Shown here: positions 26,903 through 34,923 of the stretch, one piece after another
How positions within the stretch are numbered: position 1 is the stretch's first letter
Layout: every line of letters starts with the position of its first letter
Assembly: GCF_017877055.1 (NCBI RefSeq)
Contig: NZ_JAGIPG010000001.1
Span: forward strand, 1,426,001-1,490,000
Source: Neorhizobium galegae
GTDB taxonomy: Bacteria; Pseudomonadota; Alphaproteobacteria; Rhizobiales; Rhizobiaceae
DNA: 64,000 bases
Direction: 5' to 3'
The notes under the pieces: generated by a model
Database searches by the model: none
Told to the model about the DNA's origin: nothing
The model's input: the letters and a program-made list of their open reading frames with translations, nothing else
Translations under genes and position numbers: made by a program

Positions 26903-28114
26903 TCAAGCCGCTTCGAAGGGCTGGCCGATATGATCCATCACTTCGCCGAACCATTTTGCCGTCAGATCGAAATGTTTTCCACCCTTGATTCTGGGAAATT
27001 CGATCGTGCGCAGTTTTCCGTTCTGATCCTCGTCGTGGCCGGTGACGCCCGAAACCTTGTTGAGCGCGCTTTCGACCGCGAGATCCACCATGCCCTGGAT
27101 GAGACGCAGGTCGTCGCCGTTTGCCGGCGCCGAGCGGGCGAAATAGCCGGACTTCTGCACCATCGAGCGATCCGCGCCGATCAGCGCCGCGAACTGCTTC
27201 TGGAACCAGCCGCCGACATTGATCGTGTCGATCTTAACATGGCCGAACGCGTCGCGCTTGATCGATTCGCCTGCGGCTTCCCGCTCGGCGACGATCGTAT
27301 CGAGGCCGGCACCTTCCGAAACGAACAAGGTCACGAAACCGCGCCTGTCCATGACGTCCTTGAGGCGTGCGGCCTCCTTGTCGAGGTCGAAGGCCATTTC
27401 CGGCAGGTAGACACCGTCGATGTTCTTCATCGCGCTGTTCATCATGAAGCCCTCGACATATTCATTGCCCTTGGTCTTCTGAATATAGGCCCGTGCGGTC
27501 GCGGCGGTAAGCCAGCCGCAGTGGCGTCCCATCACTTCGTGAATCACAAATGTGCGAGGAGCGGCGCTCTGCTCGTTGGAAACGTTGTCGAAGAAATAGG
27601 CGCCGACTTCGGCAGCCGTCCAGGCGCCGAGCGACTGGCGGATCGGCACGATGTCGTTGTCGACCGTCTTCGGCAGGCCAACGACGGTGAGATCATAGCC
27701 GTTGGCGCCGAGATAGGCGGCGAGGTCGGCAGCCGTCGTATTGGTGTCGTCGCCGCCGATCGTGTGAAGGATGGTTATCCCATCGGCAGCCAGCCTGTCG
27801 GCGGCAACGCGAAGCGGGTTTTCACCTTCCTTGACGAGGCCGCGCTTGACGCAGTCTGCGGCATTGGTGAGCTTGACGCGGCTGTTGCCGATCGGCGAAC
27901 CGCCGTAGCGGTGAAGCAAATGGGCTTTTTCGCGCATGTCCTTGGTGATTTCGATGCGGTCGCCGAGCAGGACGCCCTGATAACCGGAGCGATAGGCCAC
28001 CATCTCGATATCAGGCGCGACGTCGTTGTAGCGCTCGATCAGGCCCCCGACGGCGGAGGACAGACAGGGCGCGAGGCCCCCTGCGGTCAGCATTGCTACT
28101 TTCTGTTTGGCCAT
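26903..28114 (-). CDS. pfp: Pyrophosphate-dependent 6-phosphofructokinase
   Basis: A 403-residue phosphofructokinase. The GGDDTN motif (G120-N125) has Asp where ATP-using enzymes have Gly (GGDGS/T), the mark of the PPi-using group. PKTVDND (148-154) carries the catalytic Asp, and GYFARSAPANGDD is the conserved sugar-binding end. The length agrees with the PPi-PFKs of rhizobia and other alphaproteobacteria. It catalyses the reversible transfer of phosphate from PPi to fructose 6-phosphate; in species without a usual ATP-PFK it can work in glycolysis or gluconeogenesis. It is divergent from the TerB/J-domain gene. Confidence 0.93.
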   Translation of the reverse strand: MAKQKVAMLTAGGLAPCLSSAVGGLIERYNDVAPDIEMVAYRSGYQGVLLGDRIEITKDMREKAHLLHRYGGSPIGNSRVKLTNAADCVKRGLVKEGENPLRVAADRLAADGITILHTIGGDDTNTTAADLAAYLGANGYDLTVVGLPKTVDNDIVPIRQSLGAWTAAEVGAYFFDNVSNEQSAAPRTFVIHEVMGRHCGWLTAATARAYIQKTKGNEYVEGFMMNSAMKNIDGVYLPEMAFDLDKEAARLKDVMDRRGFVTLFVSEGAGLDTIVAEREAAGESIKRDAFGHVKIDTINVGGWFQKQFAALIGADRSMVQKSGYFARSAPANGDDLRLIQGMVDLAVESALNKVSGVTGHDEDQNGKLRTIEFPRIKGGKHFDLTAKWFGEVMDHIGQPFEAA

Positions 28115-28442
28115 CGATCCTCCTTCACGCGCATGCCCGCGTACAGTTCAAAACCGCTGGAATGGATGCGACAGAGACCGGCCCCTGTAAAGTGAATTTC
28201 TCAAGAAAAACCGCAGCTTCGACTCTTGGGCGCAGGAGAGCCTAATATAATCGATTCAACCACCTCGGCGCCTCGGGTCCCGCCTGTGGAAAAGGAAATC
28301 CGGAGGCTTCCCAATTGTCCCGAAGTGCATGGTCACCTGCCTGTGAGCGCCGGTGATTGTTCGGAAAACATGAACATAGTTTAATCTGAGACGGACCGCA
28401 GGTCGCCTTGCAATCTCAACTATAATCTGGTCCACTGCACTC
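28115..28442. other. Divergent intergenic region between pfp and the J-domain gene
   Basis: A 328-base stretch without a credible gene. It must hold the promoters of two divergent genes. A TATAAT hexamer at 28421-28426 lies only 16 bases before the J-domain start, with no convincing -35 at the right distance. I see no strong repeat, RNA gene or operator. Confidence 0.5.
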
Positions 28443-29192
28443 ATGATCTGGGATTTTGCCTGCCTTCACTTTTCCTCCCTTTGGGAACGGCTTCTCGGCG
28501 CCGTGGGCGACGCCGCCGGCAACGCGCTCGGCCGCGTCGTCGATGCGATCCGCACCGTGTTCGAGGGCGATCCGGAAACACGCCGGCAGGTGTCTTTTTC
28601 GGTCGCCATCATCGCGCTGTCGGCGAAGATGGCGAAGGCCGACGGTATCGTCAGCGAGGCCGAGGTCAAGGCATTTCAGCAAATATTCGATTTTCCCGAC
28701 GAGGAAGCCCGCAACGTTGCGCGCCTCTATAACCTCGCGCGCCAGGACGTTGCAGGTTACGAAGCCTATGCGACGAAGCTCGCCGGATTGTGCAGCCCAG
28801 GCGCCGGCAAGGCCAATAATTGCCCGATGCTGGAAAACGTCGTCGACGGGCTGTTCCATATCGCCAAGGCGGACGGTCTGGTACATGAGGCGGAACTGGC
28901 GTTCCTGTCGCGCATCGCCGAGATCTTCCGCATCGACGAGGGGCATTTCCGCCGCATCATGGCGCGGCACGTGCATCTCGACGGCCGCGATCCCTATCTG
29001 GTGCTTGGCGTTTCGCCGGAAGACGATTTTGCAAAGATCCGCAAGCAGTATCGTACGCTGGTGTCCGAGCATCATCCGGACAGGCTGATCGCCCGCGGCG
29101 TTCCGGCTTCTCTGCATGCCGCTGCCAATGAGCGCATGGCGGCACTCAATGCCGCATATTCGGCGATCGAGAAAGAGCGCCGCGCCGCATGA
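28443..29192 (+). CDS. TerB-like / J-domain protein (DjlA type)
   Basis: A 249-residue protein. The first part (about 50-165) is a TerB-like helical domain with KMAKADGIVSEAEVKAFQQIF and a second copy of the motif in IAKADGLVHEAELAFLSRIAEIF. The C-terminal part (about 180-245) is a J domain, DPYLVLGVSPEDDFAKIRKQYRTLVSEHHPDRL, with the essential HPD motif. This order is that of DjlA, a DnaK co-chaperone, though without its N-terminal membrane segment. No clear ribosome binding site precedes the ATG. The stop overlaps the start of the amidase gene by 4 bases. Confidence 0.9.
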   Translation: MIWDFACLHFSSLWERLLGAVGDAAGNALGRVVDAIRTVFEGDPETRRQVSFSVAIIALSAKMAKADGIVSEAEVKAFQQIFDFPDEEARNVARLYNLARQDVAGYEAYATKLAGLCSPGAGKANNCPMLENVVDGLFHIAKADGLVHEAELAFLSRIAEIFRIDEGHFRRIMARHVHLDGRDPYLVLGVSPEDDFAKIRKQYRTLVSEHHPDRLIARGVPASLHAAANERMAALNAAYSAIEKERRAA

Positions 29193-29950
29193 CGCCGTTC
29201 AACGCCGACTATGCCGGCGCGACGGTAAGGCCTTCCCCCAATCACGGCGAGCGCGCCGGCGGGCGCAGGCCCGACATGATCATCCTGCATTATACGGGCA
29301 TGCCGAGCGGCGATCAGGCGCTCTCCTGGCTCTGCAACGAGGAAAGCCAGGTCTCGAGCCACTATTTCGTCCACGAGGACGGAGGCGTGGTGCAGCTCGT
29401 ACCGGAGGACCGCCGTGCCTGGCATGCCGGCAAGAGCTCCTGGGCCGGCGAAACCGACATCAATTCCTGTTCCATCGGCATCGAGATCGCCAATCCGGGC
29501 CACCCCGGAGGCCTGCCGGACTATCCGTCCGCGCAGATCCAGGCCGTCGTCGAATTGTGTCGCGATTGCGGCCAAAGGTGGCAAATCCGACCGGAAAGGG
29601 TGCTTGGGCACTCCGATGTCGCCCCGATCCGCAAGGTCGATCCGGGCGAAAATTTCCCCTGGCAAAAATTGCACCTTGACGGGATAGGTCATTGGATCGA
29701 TCCAGCGCAAATCAGCGGCGGACGGTTTTTCCAGTTCGGCGAGAGCGGCCAGCCTATCGAGGCCCTGCAGTCGATGCTGTCGCTCTATGGCTATGGAATT
29801 GAAATCACCGGCACTTTCTGCGAGCGCACCAAGGGCGTGGTCGAAGCCTTCCAGCGGCATTTCCGGCCGCAACTCGTCGATGGGATCGCCGATTTCTCGA
29901 CGATCGACACGCTTCATCGGCTGCTCAAATCCTTGCCAAAATTCAATTAG
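29189..29950 (+). CDS. N-acetylmuramoyl-L-alanine amidase (AmpD/Amidase_2) with PG-binding domain
   Basis: A 253-residue protein. The Zn ligands His34 (MIILHYTG), His141 (LGHSDVAP) and Asp151 match H34, H154 and D164 of AmpD, with the same 10-residue step between the last two. IEIANPG is the conserved central strand. A C-terminal peptidoglycan-binding module (about 185-250, ALQSMLSLYGYGIEITGTFCERTKGVVEAFQRHF) follows. There is no signal peptide, so it is probably cytoplasmic like AmpD or exported in another way; it would cleave the amide bond between MurNAc and the peptide in recycled muropeptides. The start overlaps the J-domain gene (ATGA), so the two are one transcription unit. Confidence 0.92.
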   Translation: MTPFNADYAGATVRPSPNHGERAGGRRPDMIILHYTGMPSGDQALSWLCNEESQVSSHYFVHEDGGVVQLVPEDRRAWHAGKSSWAGETDINSCSIGIEIANPGHPGGLPDYPSAQIQAVVELCRDCGQRWQIRPERVLGHSDVAPIRKVDPGENFPWQKLHLDGIGHWIDPAQISGGRFFQFGESGQPIEALQSMLSLYGYGIEITGTFCERTKGVVEAFQRHFRPQLVDGIADFSTIDTLHRLLKSLPKFN

Positions 29951-30191
29951 CGCGGGCGCCGTGGCGGTCGTTTGAGGCCGCGCCAAAACCGCAAAATTTT
30001 GCAGTGCCACATCATCTCCTTATTAGCCCGGTCTAAAGGACCCGCTAACGGCAGCCGCCATGTGGACGGGGGTTGCAAAGATAAACGACCAGGATTCGTG
30101 AAACATCGCACCGTCAATCCGGCGACGCGATGAGTGGGTGTTTGCGTAACGACACCCGCGGTTCCTGTTGGTCCGGAGACACCTCACCTCT

Positions 30192-30788
30192 ATGAATAAA
30201 ATGATTGTTGCTGCCGCGGCGGGCTTTGCCATGCTGGTCGCGGGAACCGAACTCGTGCGCGCTGAAGACGACAGCGTCAATGTCTATACCAAGCCCCTCA
30301 TCATTCCGTGGGAAACGCGCGAAACCGGTTTTGCTGCGCCCACAGACGAAGCGAGACTGTTGGTTCGGCAGCTTCACTATTCTCAGTTGATCTCGAAATA
30401 TGCGGACGAATACGACGTGCCGGAAGAACTCGCCCTGGCGGTGGTGCGGATCGAGAGCAATTTTCGCCCGACGGTCAAAGGCAGCGCCGGCGAGATCGGG
30501 CTGATGCAGATCAAGCCGGCGACGGCAAGGTTGATGGGTTACCGGGGGCCGGACTACGGTCTCTACGATCCGGAGACCAATATCCGCTACGGCATGAAAT
30601 ATCTGGCCGGCGCCCATGAGCTTGGCGGCGGCAAGATCTGCGGCACCATCCTCAAATACAATGCCGGCCACGGCGCCAAACGCATGAACCCGGTTTCCAA
30701 GCGCTATTGCAATCGGGTCCAGGCGGTGATCGAGACCGCGGAGCAGACGACCGAACAGACTGCGTCGCTTTCGCCTGTGGCATTTTGA
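30192..30788 (+). CDS. Lytic transglycosylase (SLT domain), small exported form
   Basis: A 198-residue protein with a signal peptide (MNKMIVAAAAGFAMLVAGTELVRA) and one SLT domain (about 63-180). The catalytic Glu88 lies in VVRIESNFRP; GEIGLMQIKPATARLMGYRGP and NIRYGMKYLAGAHELGGG are the normal motifs. I use the ATG at 30192; a TTG 24 bases earlier is also in frame. A small hairpin (GGGTGT/ACACCC, 30136-30157) lies in front of the gene. It is a periplasmic glycan-cleaving enzyme, the third lytic transglycosylase in 11 kb. The 241-base gap to the amidase gene holds a 12-base perfect palindrome (29991-30002) of no known meaning. Confidence 0.92.
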   Translation: MNKMIVAAAAGFAMLVAGTELVRAEDDSVNVYTKPLIIPWETRETGFAAPTDEARLLVRQLHYSQLISKYADEYDVPEELALAVVRIESNFRPTVKGSAGEIGLMQIKPATARLMGYRGPDYGLYDPETNIRYGMKYLAGAHELGGGKICGTILKYNAGHGAKRMNPVSKRYCNRVQAVIETAEQTTEQTASLSPVAF

Positions 30789-30855
30789 TTCCGAAAGCGG
30801 CTAGAAGTGTCTCCAGGATAAGACATTTCGGCCGGTGGAATCGAAAGGCGAGGGC

Positions 30856-32046
30856 ATGACGGAGCGGTTCAGATTTATCGTGATCGGGAGGGGCATGATG
30901 GGCGCTGCGGCGGCCCGCTACCTCTCGAAATGGACCGACGGTATTGCGTTGGTCGGTCCCGGTGAGCCGGCGGACTACGAGCGCCATGACGGCGTCTTTG
31001 CCAGCCACTACGACGAGGCGCGCATCACCCGGACGATCGATCCCGATCCCGTGTGGGCGCGCCTCGCCAACCGTTCGATCGAACGGTACGGCGAGATCGC
31101 CCGCGAGAGCGGCGTGGATTTCTATTCCGAATCGGGCTGCCTGCTGGTCGGACCCAAGCGCGGCGACGGGCCGTCTTATGTCGGCAACGTTCTCGAGGCG
31201 GCGAATAAGCTCGGTGTTTCGACCGAGACGCTGTCGGATGCGGATCTCGCGGGGCGATTCGGCTTCTTCTCCTTCCCCAGGGAGAGCGAAGGCGTCTGGG
31301 AACCGAAGAATGCCGGGCACATCAATCCGCGCCGGCTGGTGAAGGCGCAGGCTCTGATTGCCGAGCGCCAGGGCACGACGATCATTCCGGAGACGGTGGT
31401 TTCCGTGCGGCAGGACAGCGATTCCGTGACGGTTACGACCGCCGAGGGCGAGAGCTATCGCGCAGAAAAAGTGCTGGTAGCGGCCGGCGGATTCTCCATC
31501 AACGAGAATCTCTTGGGCGCGCGGCTTGATCTGGAGGTTTATGCCCGGACCGTCGCCTTTTTCGAGGTCGACGAGGCGGCGATGGATGTCTGGGGCAGGG
31601 TGCCTTCGCTGATCTGGAAGTGGCGCGAGGGCGAGGACGGCATCTACCTGCTGCCGCCGGTACGTTATCCCGACGGCAGGATCTATCTGAAGATCGGCGG
31701 CGATCCGGACGACCTGCTGCTGCCGACCGAGCCGGACATCCGCGCCTGGTTCCGCTCGGGCGGGCGCGAAAGCACGCGCGCCCGGCTTGCCGAGATCATG
31801 ACGCGGCTGATGCCGGAGCTCGATCTCTCCCGTTCGTCGATGACGGCCTGCGTCACCTCGTTCACCCCGACGGGTTATCCGGCGATTGCGATGACCGAGG
31901 CCTCCCGGATCGGCATCCTCAGCGGTGGTTGCGGGGCGGCGGCCAAGAGTTCCGACGAGATCGGCCGGCTTGGTGCCGAGCTGATCTTCCATGGGAGAAT
32001 CCGGGACGACGCCTATTCGACGGATTTCCGGGCCGATTATCTCTGA
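30856..32046 (+). CDS. FAD-dependent oxidoreductase (DAO family)
   Basis: A 396-residue protein. It starts with FIVIGRGMMGAAAARYLSKW, a Rossmann FAD site in which the usual GxGxxG reads GRGMMG, and has KVLVAAGGFSINENLLG as well as the C-terminal GILSGGCGAAAKSSDEIG typical of D-amino acid oxidase/sarcosine oxidase-like enzymes. The start at 30856 has GGCGAGGG just upstream. The substrate is an amine or amino acid, not further defined. It lies 54 bases before rnpB, on the same strand, with no clear terminator between them. Confidence 0.88.
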   Translation: MTERFRFIVIGRGMMGAAAARYLSKWTDGIALVGPGEPADYERHDGVFASHYDEARITRTIDPDPVWARLANRSIERYGEIARESGVDFYSESGCLLVGPKRGDGPSYVGNVLEAANKLGVSTETLSDADLAGRFGFFSFPRESEGVWEPKNAGHINPRRLVKAQALIAERQGTTIIPETVVSVRQDSDSVTVTTAEGESYRAEKVLVAAGGFSINENLLGARLDLEVYARTVAFFEVDEAAMDVWGRVPSLIWKWREGEDGIYLLPPVRYPDGRIYLKIGGDPDDLLLPTEPDIRAWFRSGGRESTRARLAEIMTRLMPELDLSRSSMTACVTSFTPTGYPAIAMTEASRIGILSGGCGAAAKSSDEIGRLGAELIFHGRIRDDAYSTDFRADYL

Positions 32047-32100
32047 TCCAATCGAGCCTGGCCTATGGCTTTCGTCATTCATCTCGTTTATGGACCGCCT

Positions 32101-32532
32101 GCCAGTTGGCCGGGCAGCCGCGCTTTACCAATGCCGAAAGGCGGTAGGGTGAGGAAAGTCCGGGCTCCACGGAAACACGGTGCCGGATAACGTCCGGCGG
32201 GGGCGACCCTAGGGAAAGTGCCACAGAAAGGAAACCGCCCCGCCTGCTGTACCGCTTCGACAAAGCGGCAGAGCTGGCGGGGTAAGGGTGAAAGGGTGGG
32301 GTAAGAGCCCACCGCGCTTCTGGTAACAGCGGCGGCAAGGTAAACCCCACCGGGAGCAAGACCGAATAGGGATGACGCGGGCCGCGTGAAAACGTGGCTG
32401 CAGCCTGTTTCCGGGCCAGTCATCCGGGTGGGTTGCGTGAGGCGATATGCAAATATCGTCCCAGATGAATGGCTGCCACGTTCCGGTGCTTGCATCGGGG
32501 CCATACAGAACCCGGCTTACAGGCCAACTGGC
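32101..32532 (+). ncRNA. rnpB: RNase P RNA (class A)
   Basis: The ends form a perfect 11-bp P1 helix: GCCAGTTGGCC at 32101-32111 pairs with GGCCAACTGGC at 32522-32532. Inside, GAGGAAAGTCCGGGCTCC (about 32151-32168) and ACAGAACCCGGCTTAC near the 3' end are the universally conserved core parts. Length about 432 is normal for rhizobia. The RNA is the catalytic part of the enzyme that cuts the 5' leader from tRNA precursors. True ends may differ by a few bases. Confidence 0.96.
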
Positions 32533-32592
32533 GTTTTCCCCTTCCTCGCGATTCTGTGTACGCCTGCCAGATACGAGGCAGGCGTCGCAGGC

Positions 32593-32617
32593 GGCCCATT
32601 TTGGGGCCTTGTCTTTT
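32593..32617 (+). terminator. Intrinsic terminator after rnpB
   Basis: A 5-bp stem GGCCC / GGGCC with a 6-base loop is followed by TTGTCTTTT. A second hairpin (ACGCCTGCC / GGCAGGCGT, 32560-32585) lies just before it, directly behind the RNA 3' end. Confidence 0.65.
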
Positions 32618-32732
32618 ATATGAGGAATTTTGAAAGCTGTTTGATTTTCCGCAGCTTACTGGGTGTCCCAAATCGACTTGCCGGGCACTGCCAAGGCGGT
32701 TTCTTCGCTTCCCCTAATAACCCTTTGTTAAA

Positions 32733-32760
32733 CTTAACAGCTTATAAATAAATCCTATCT
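32733..32760 (+). promoter_or_regulatory. Candidate promoter of mraZ and the dcw cluster
   Basis: CTTAAC (32733-32738) and CTATCT (32755-32760), separated by 16 bases, resemble the alphaproteobacterial -35 CTTGAC and -10 CTATAT. Transcription would start near 32767, leaving a leader of about 205 bases before mraZ, and the MraZ boxes would lie from about +16 to +50. Position fits; not tested. Confidence 0.5.
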
Positions 32761-32781
32761 GGGAGTGGCTAGCGGGGCTTC

Positions 32782-32816
32782 TCCCATTGACGCCCATATG
32801 GTCCCATGGTATCCCA
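32782..32816 (-). promoter_or_regulatory. Four MraZ boxes (TGGGN, 10-base period)
   Basis: CCCA occurs at 32783, 32793, 32803 and 32813, exactly 10 bases apart. On the minus strand this reads TGGGA-N5-TGGGA-N5-TGGGC-N5-TGGGA. TGGGN repeats separated by 5 bases are the known binding pattern of MraZ in E. coli and other bacteria. The array lies just after the candidate promoter, so MraZ would repress its own operon. It is on the strand opposite to mraZ. The remainder of the 439-base gap after rnpB has no gene. Confidence 0.8.
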
Positions 32817-32971
32817 AAATCGCACTGCACAAGGGCGAATGAGCGCCCGCCAATCCCAGAGTTTCGGTCGTTCTGCGGCCGGGCGGTTATCCGCCCATCC
32901 GGACGGCGAAGCTGTGTTTGGTGTGGTGCTAACCGGCGGACGGGCTTCCGTCTTGAGCCATAACGAGGCGG

Positions 32972-33418
32972 ATGTTTGGCGTGATGAGCCGCTTCCTGTC
33001 GAATGCGACGAACAGGATCGATGCGAAGGGGCGGGTTTCCGTTCCGGCGAGTTTTCGTTCGGTCCTTTCGGAGCGTGGGATCCAGGAGCTTTATTGCCTC
33101 CAGGATTTCACCTATCCGGCGATCAGCGTCGGCGGGCCGGATCTGCTCGATCGTTACGAGCGGCAGATCGCTTCCGTCGATCCGTTTTCGCCGGAAGCGA
33201 ACCGGATGTCGCTGCTGGTTCACGGTGGCGGCGTCTTCATGCGGCTCGATGCGGAGGGCCGGCTGATGGTCACGGATTTCATCCGCGACTTCACGGGAAT
33301 CAGCTCGGACATCACCTTCGTTGGGCGCTCGGATCATTTTCAACTTTGGCAGCCGCAGGCGTTTCACGAGGCGCAGGCGGCGGCGAGAGAGGGGCGCTTC
33401 GGTTCGCGCCCCGCGTAA
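32972..33418 (+). CDS. mraZ: Transcriptional regulator MraZ
   Basis: A 148-residue protein of the SpoVT/AbrB-like MraZ fold. It has two half-domains: [16 protein letters not shown] in the first and [18 protein letters not shown] in the second. MraZ forms a large ring and represses the dcw promoter. The start can be the ATG at 32972 or the ATG at 32984 (MSRFLSNA); rhizobial MraZ usually begins near the latter, but GAGG lies only 3 bases before the first. The autoregulatory boxes are 156 bases upstream. It is the first gene of the dcw cluster; rsmH follows 14 bases downstream. Confidence 0.95.
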   Translation: MFGVMSRFLSNATNRIDAKGRVSVPASFRSVLSERGIQELYCLQDFTYPAISVGGPDLLDRYERQIASVDPFSPEANRMSLLVHGGGVFMRLDAEGRLMVTDFIRDFTGISSDITFVGRSDHFQLWQPQAFHEAQAAAREGRFGSRPA

Positions 33419-33432
33419 GACAGGGGAACGGA

Positions 33433-34458
33433 ATGGCGGCGAATCCAGGCGACGGAACAACCGAGCCCGAAGGCGGACCGGTTCGTCACATTCCGGTTCT
33501 TCTGAAGGAAGTCCTCGAGGCGCTCGAGCCCCGGGCCGACAAGGTCATTCTCGACGGCACGTTCGGGGCGGGCGGCTACACATCCGCGATCCTTGCCGCG
33601 GATGCCGAGGTGATCGCGCTCGATCGCGATCCGAATGCGATCGCCGCCGGCAAGGCGCTGGTCGATGCCCACAAGGGGCGCCTCAGCCTCATTCACTCGC
33701 AGTTTTCCAACCTTGCCGATCACGCGCCGGAGGGCGGGCTTGATGGCGTCGTGCTCGATATCGGCGTCTCTTCGATGCAGATCGACGAGGCCGACCGCGG
33801 CTTCTCCTTTCAGCGCAATGGTCCGCTCGACATGCGGATGTCTTCGAGCGGCGTTTCGGCGGCCGATGTCGTCAATCGCGCCAAGGTTGGCGATCTCGCC
33901 CGCATCTTCGGTTTCCTCGGCGAGGAAAAGCAGTCGGGCCGCATCGCCCGCGCCATCGAGAAGCGCCGCCTCACCGAGCCGTTCACCACCACGCGCGAGC
34001 TCGCCAATCTCATCGAGACCGTCAACCCGCGCAAGGCCAAGGACAAGATCCATCCGGCGACCCGCGTCTTCCAGGCGCTGCGCGTCTTCGTCAATGATGA
34101 GCTCGGCGAGCTGGCCGGGGCACTGTTTGCCGCCGAGCGGGCTTTGAAGCCGGGCGGTCGGCTTGTGGTCGTCACCTTTCATTCGCTCGAGGACAGGATC
34201 GTCAAGCAGTTCTTCGCCGACCGTTCCGGCAAGGCCTCCGGCTCGCGACACCTGCCGATGGTCGAGGCCAAGCCCGCGATCTTCGAACCCCTCGGCAAGT
34301 CGATGATCTCGGCGAGCGACGAGGAGGCGGAGCTCAATCCGCGCGCCCGTTCCGCCAAGCTTCGCGCCGGTATCCGGACGGAAGCCCCGCCGCGGGCCGC
34401 CGACATGTCGATATTCGATCTGCCCGATCTCGCCAGCCTCGCAAAGATGGGAGCCTGA
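33433..34458 (+). CDS. rsmH: 16S rRNA (cytosine(1402)-N4)-methyltransferase
   Basis: A 341-residue protein with [13 protein letters not shown], the SAM motif [31 protein letters not shown] and the C-terminal [18 protein letters not shown], all hallmarks of RsmH (MraW). The N-terminus of about 17 Ala/Gly/Glu-rich residues is unlike enterobacterial RsmH. It methylates N4 of C1402 in the ribosomal P site. The start is at 33433 with GGGGAACGGA in front; the longer open frame upstream is the overlap with mraZ in another frame. It is the second gene of the cluster. Confidence 0.97.
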   Translation: MAANPGDGTTEPEGGPVRHIPVLLKEVLEALEPRADKVILDGTFGAGGYTSAILAADAEVIALDRDPNAIAAGKALVDAHKGRLSLIHSQFSNLADHAPEGGLDGVVLDIGVSSMQIDEADRGFSFQRNGPLDMRMSSSGVSAADVVNRAKVGDLARIFGFLGEEKQSGRIARAIEKRRLTEPFTTTRELANLIETVNPRKAKDKIHPATRVFQALRVFVNDELGELAGALFAAERALKPGGRLVVVTFHSLEDRIVKQFFADRSGKASGSRHLPMVEAKPAIFEPLGKSMISASDEEAELNPRARSAKLRAGIRTEAPPRAADMSIFDLPDLASLAKMGA

Positions 34459-34461
34459 TAC

Positions 34462-34923
34462 ATGCTGCGTAGCTTCGATCTTGTCCTGATCGGCGTGATG
34501 ACGGCGGCGGCCGTCGTCACCTATTCGATCAAGCACCGCGCCGATGAAAAGCTCAACGAGGTTCGCCGGCTGGAGTCCGAAATCAAGCTGGAGAAGGACA
34601 CGATCGACCTGCTCAAGGCCGACTGGGCCCTGCTCACGCAGCCGAACCGCCTGCACCGGCTGATCAACGTCTACAGTTCCGAGCTGGCGCTGGCGCCGAC
34701 CGAGACGACGCAGCTGGCGATGCCGAAGGAACTGCCGATGCCGAAGGCGCGGCTGCCGCAGCCCGAGACGACCATCGAGGACATCATCGCCGGCAAGAAC
34801 AGCGAGGTTGCCGCCGCGCTGAAGGGGGTTGCCGCCGCCAAGGCCAAGCCCGCTCAGAAAATTCCTGTGCCGCTGCGGCGTGGTCCCATCGAAGTCATTT
34901 CCACAGGATCGGTGAAACGCTGA
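34462..34923 (+). CDS. ftsL: Cell division protein FtsL
   Basis: A 153-residue protein with one transmembrane segment at about 6-24 (DLVLIGVMTAAAVVTYSI) and a heptad-like coiled coil (about 30-60, EKLNEVRRLESEIKLEKDTIDLLKADWALLTQPNRL). An extended, Pro- and Lys-rich periplasmic tail follows. Sequence conservation of FtsL is low, so position between rsmH and ftsI and the WALLTQPNRL motif are the main support. It forms a complex with FtsB and FtsQ that activates FtsW-FtsI. The stop overlaps the ftsI start (TGATG). Confidence 0.92.
   Translation: MLRSFDLVLIGVMTAAAVVTYSIKHRADEKLNEVRRLESEIKLEKDTIDLLKADWALLTQPNRLHRLINVYSSELALAPTETTQLAMPKELPMPKARLPQPETTIEDIIAGKNSEVAAALKGVAAAKAKPAQKIPVPLRRGPIEVISTGSVKR

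Noticed and set aside
26351..28195. A 614-codon open frame on the plus strand opposite pfp and the LysE-like gene
   Set aside because: It runs across two real minus-strand genes and has no domain; both of those genes have clear motifs and ribosome binding sites.
29991..30002. 12-base perfect palindrome GCAAAATTTTGC after the amidase gene
   Set aside because: It is short with no G+C stem or T tract, no second copy was noticed, and its position does not suggest an operator of a known type.
30136..30157. Small hairpin GGGTGT/ACACCC before the SLT gene
   Set aside because: The stem is only 6 bp and could not be assigned to a riboswitch or attenuator; mentioned under the gene only.
32806..33432. 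Extension of rsmH upstream to 32806
   Set aside because: This part overlaps mraZ in another frame and the MraZ operator; the RsmH family starts at MAANPGDG with a ribosome binding site at 33421-33432.
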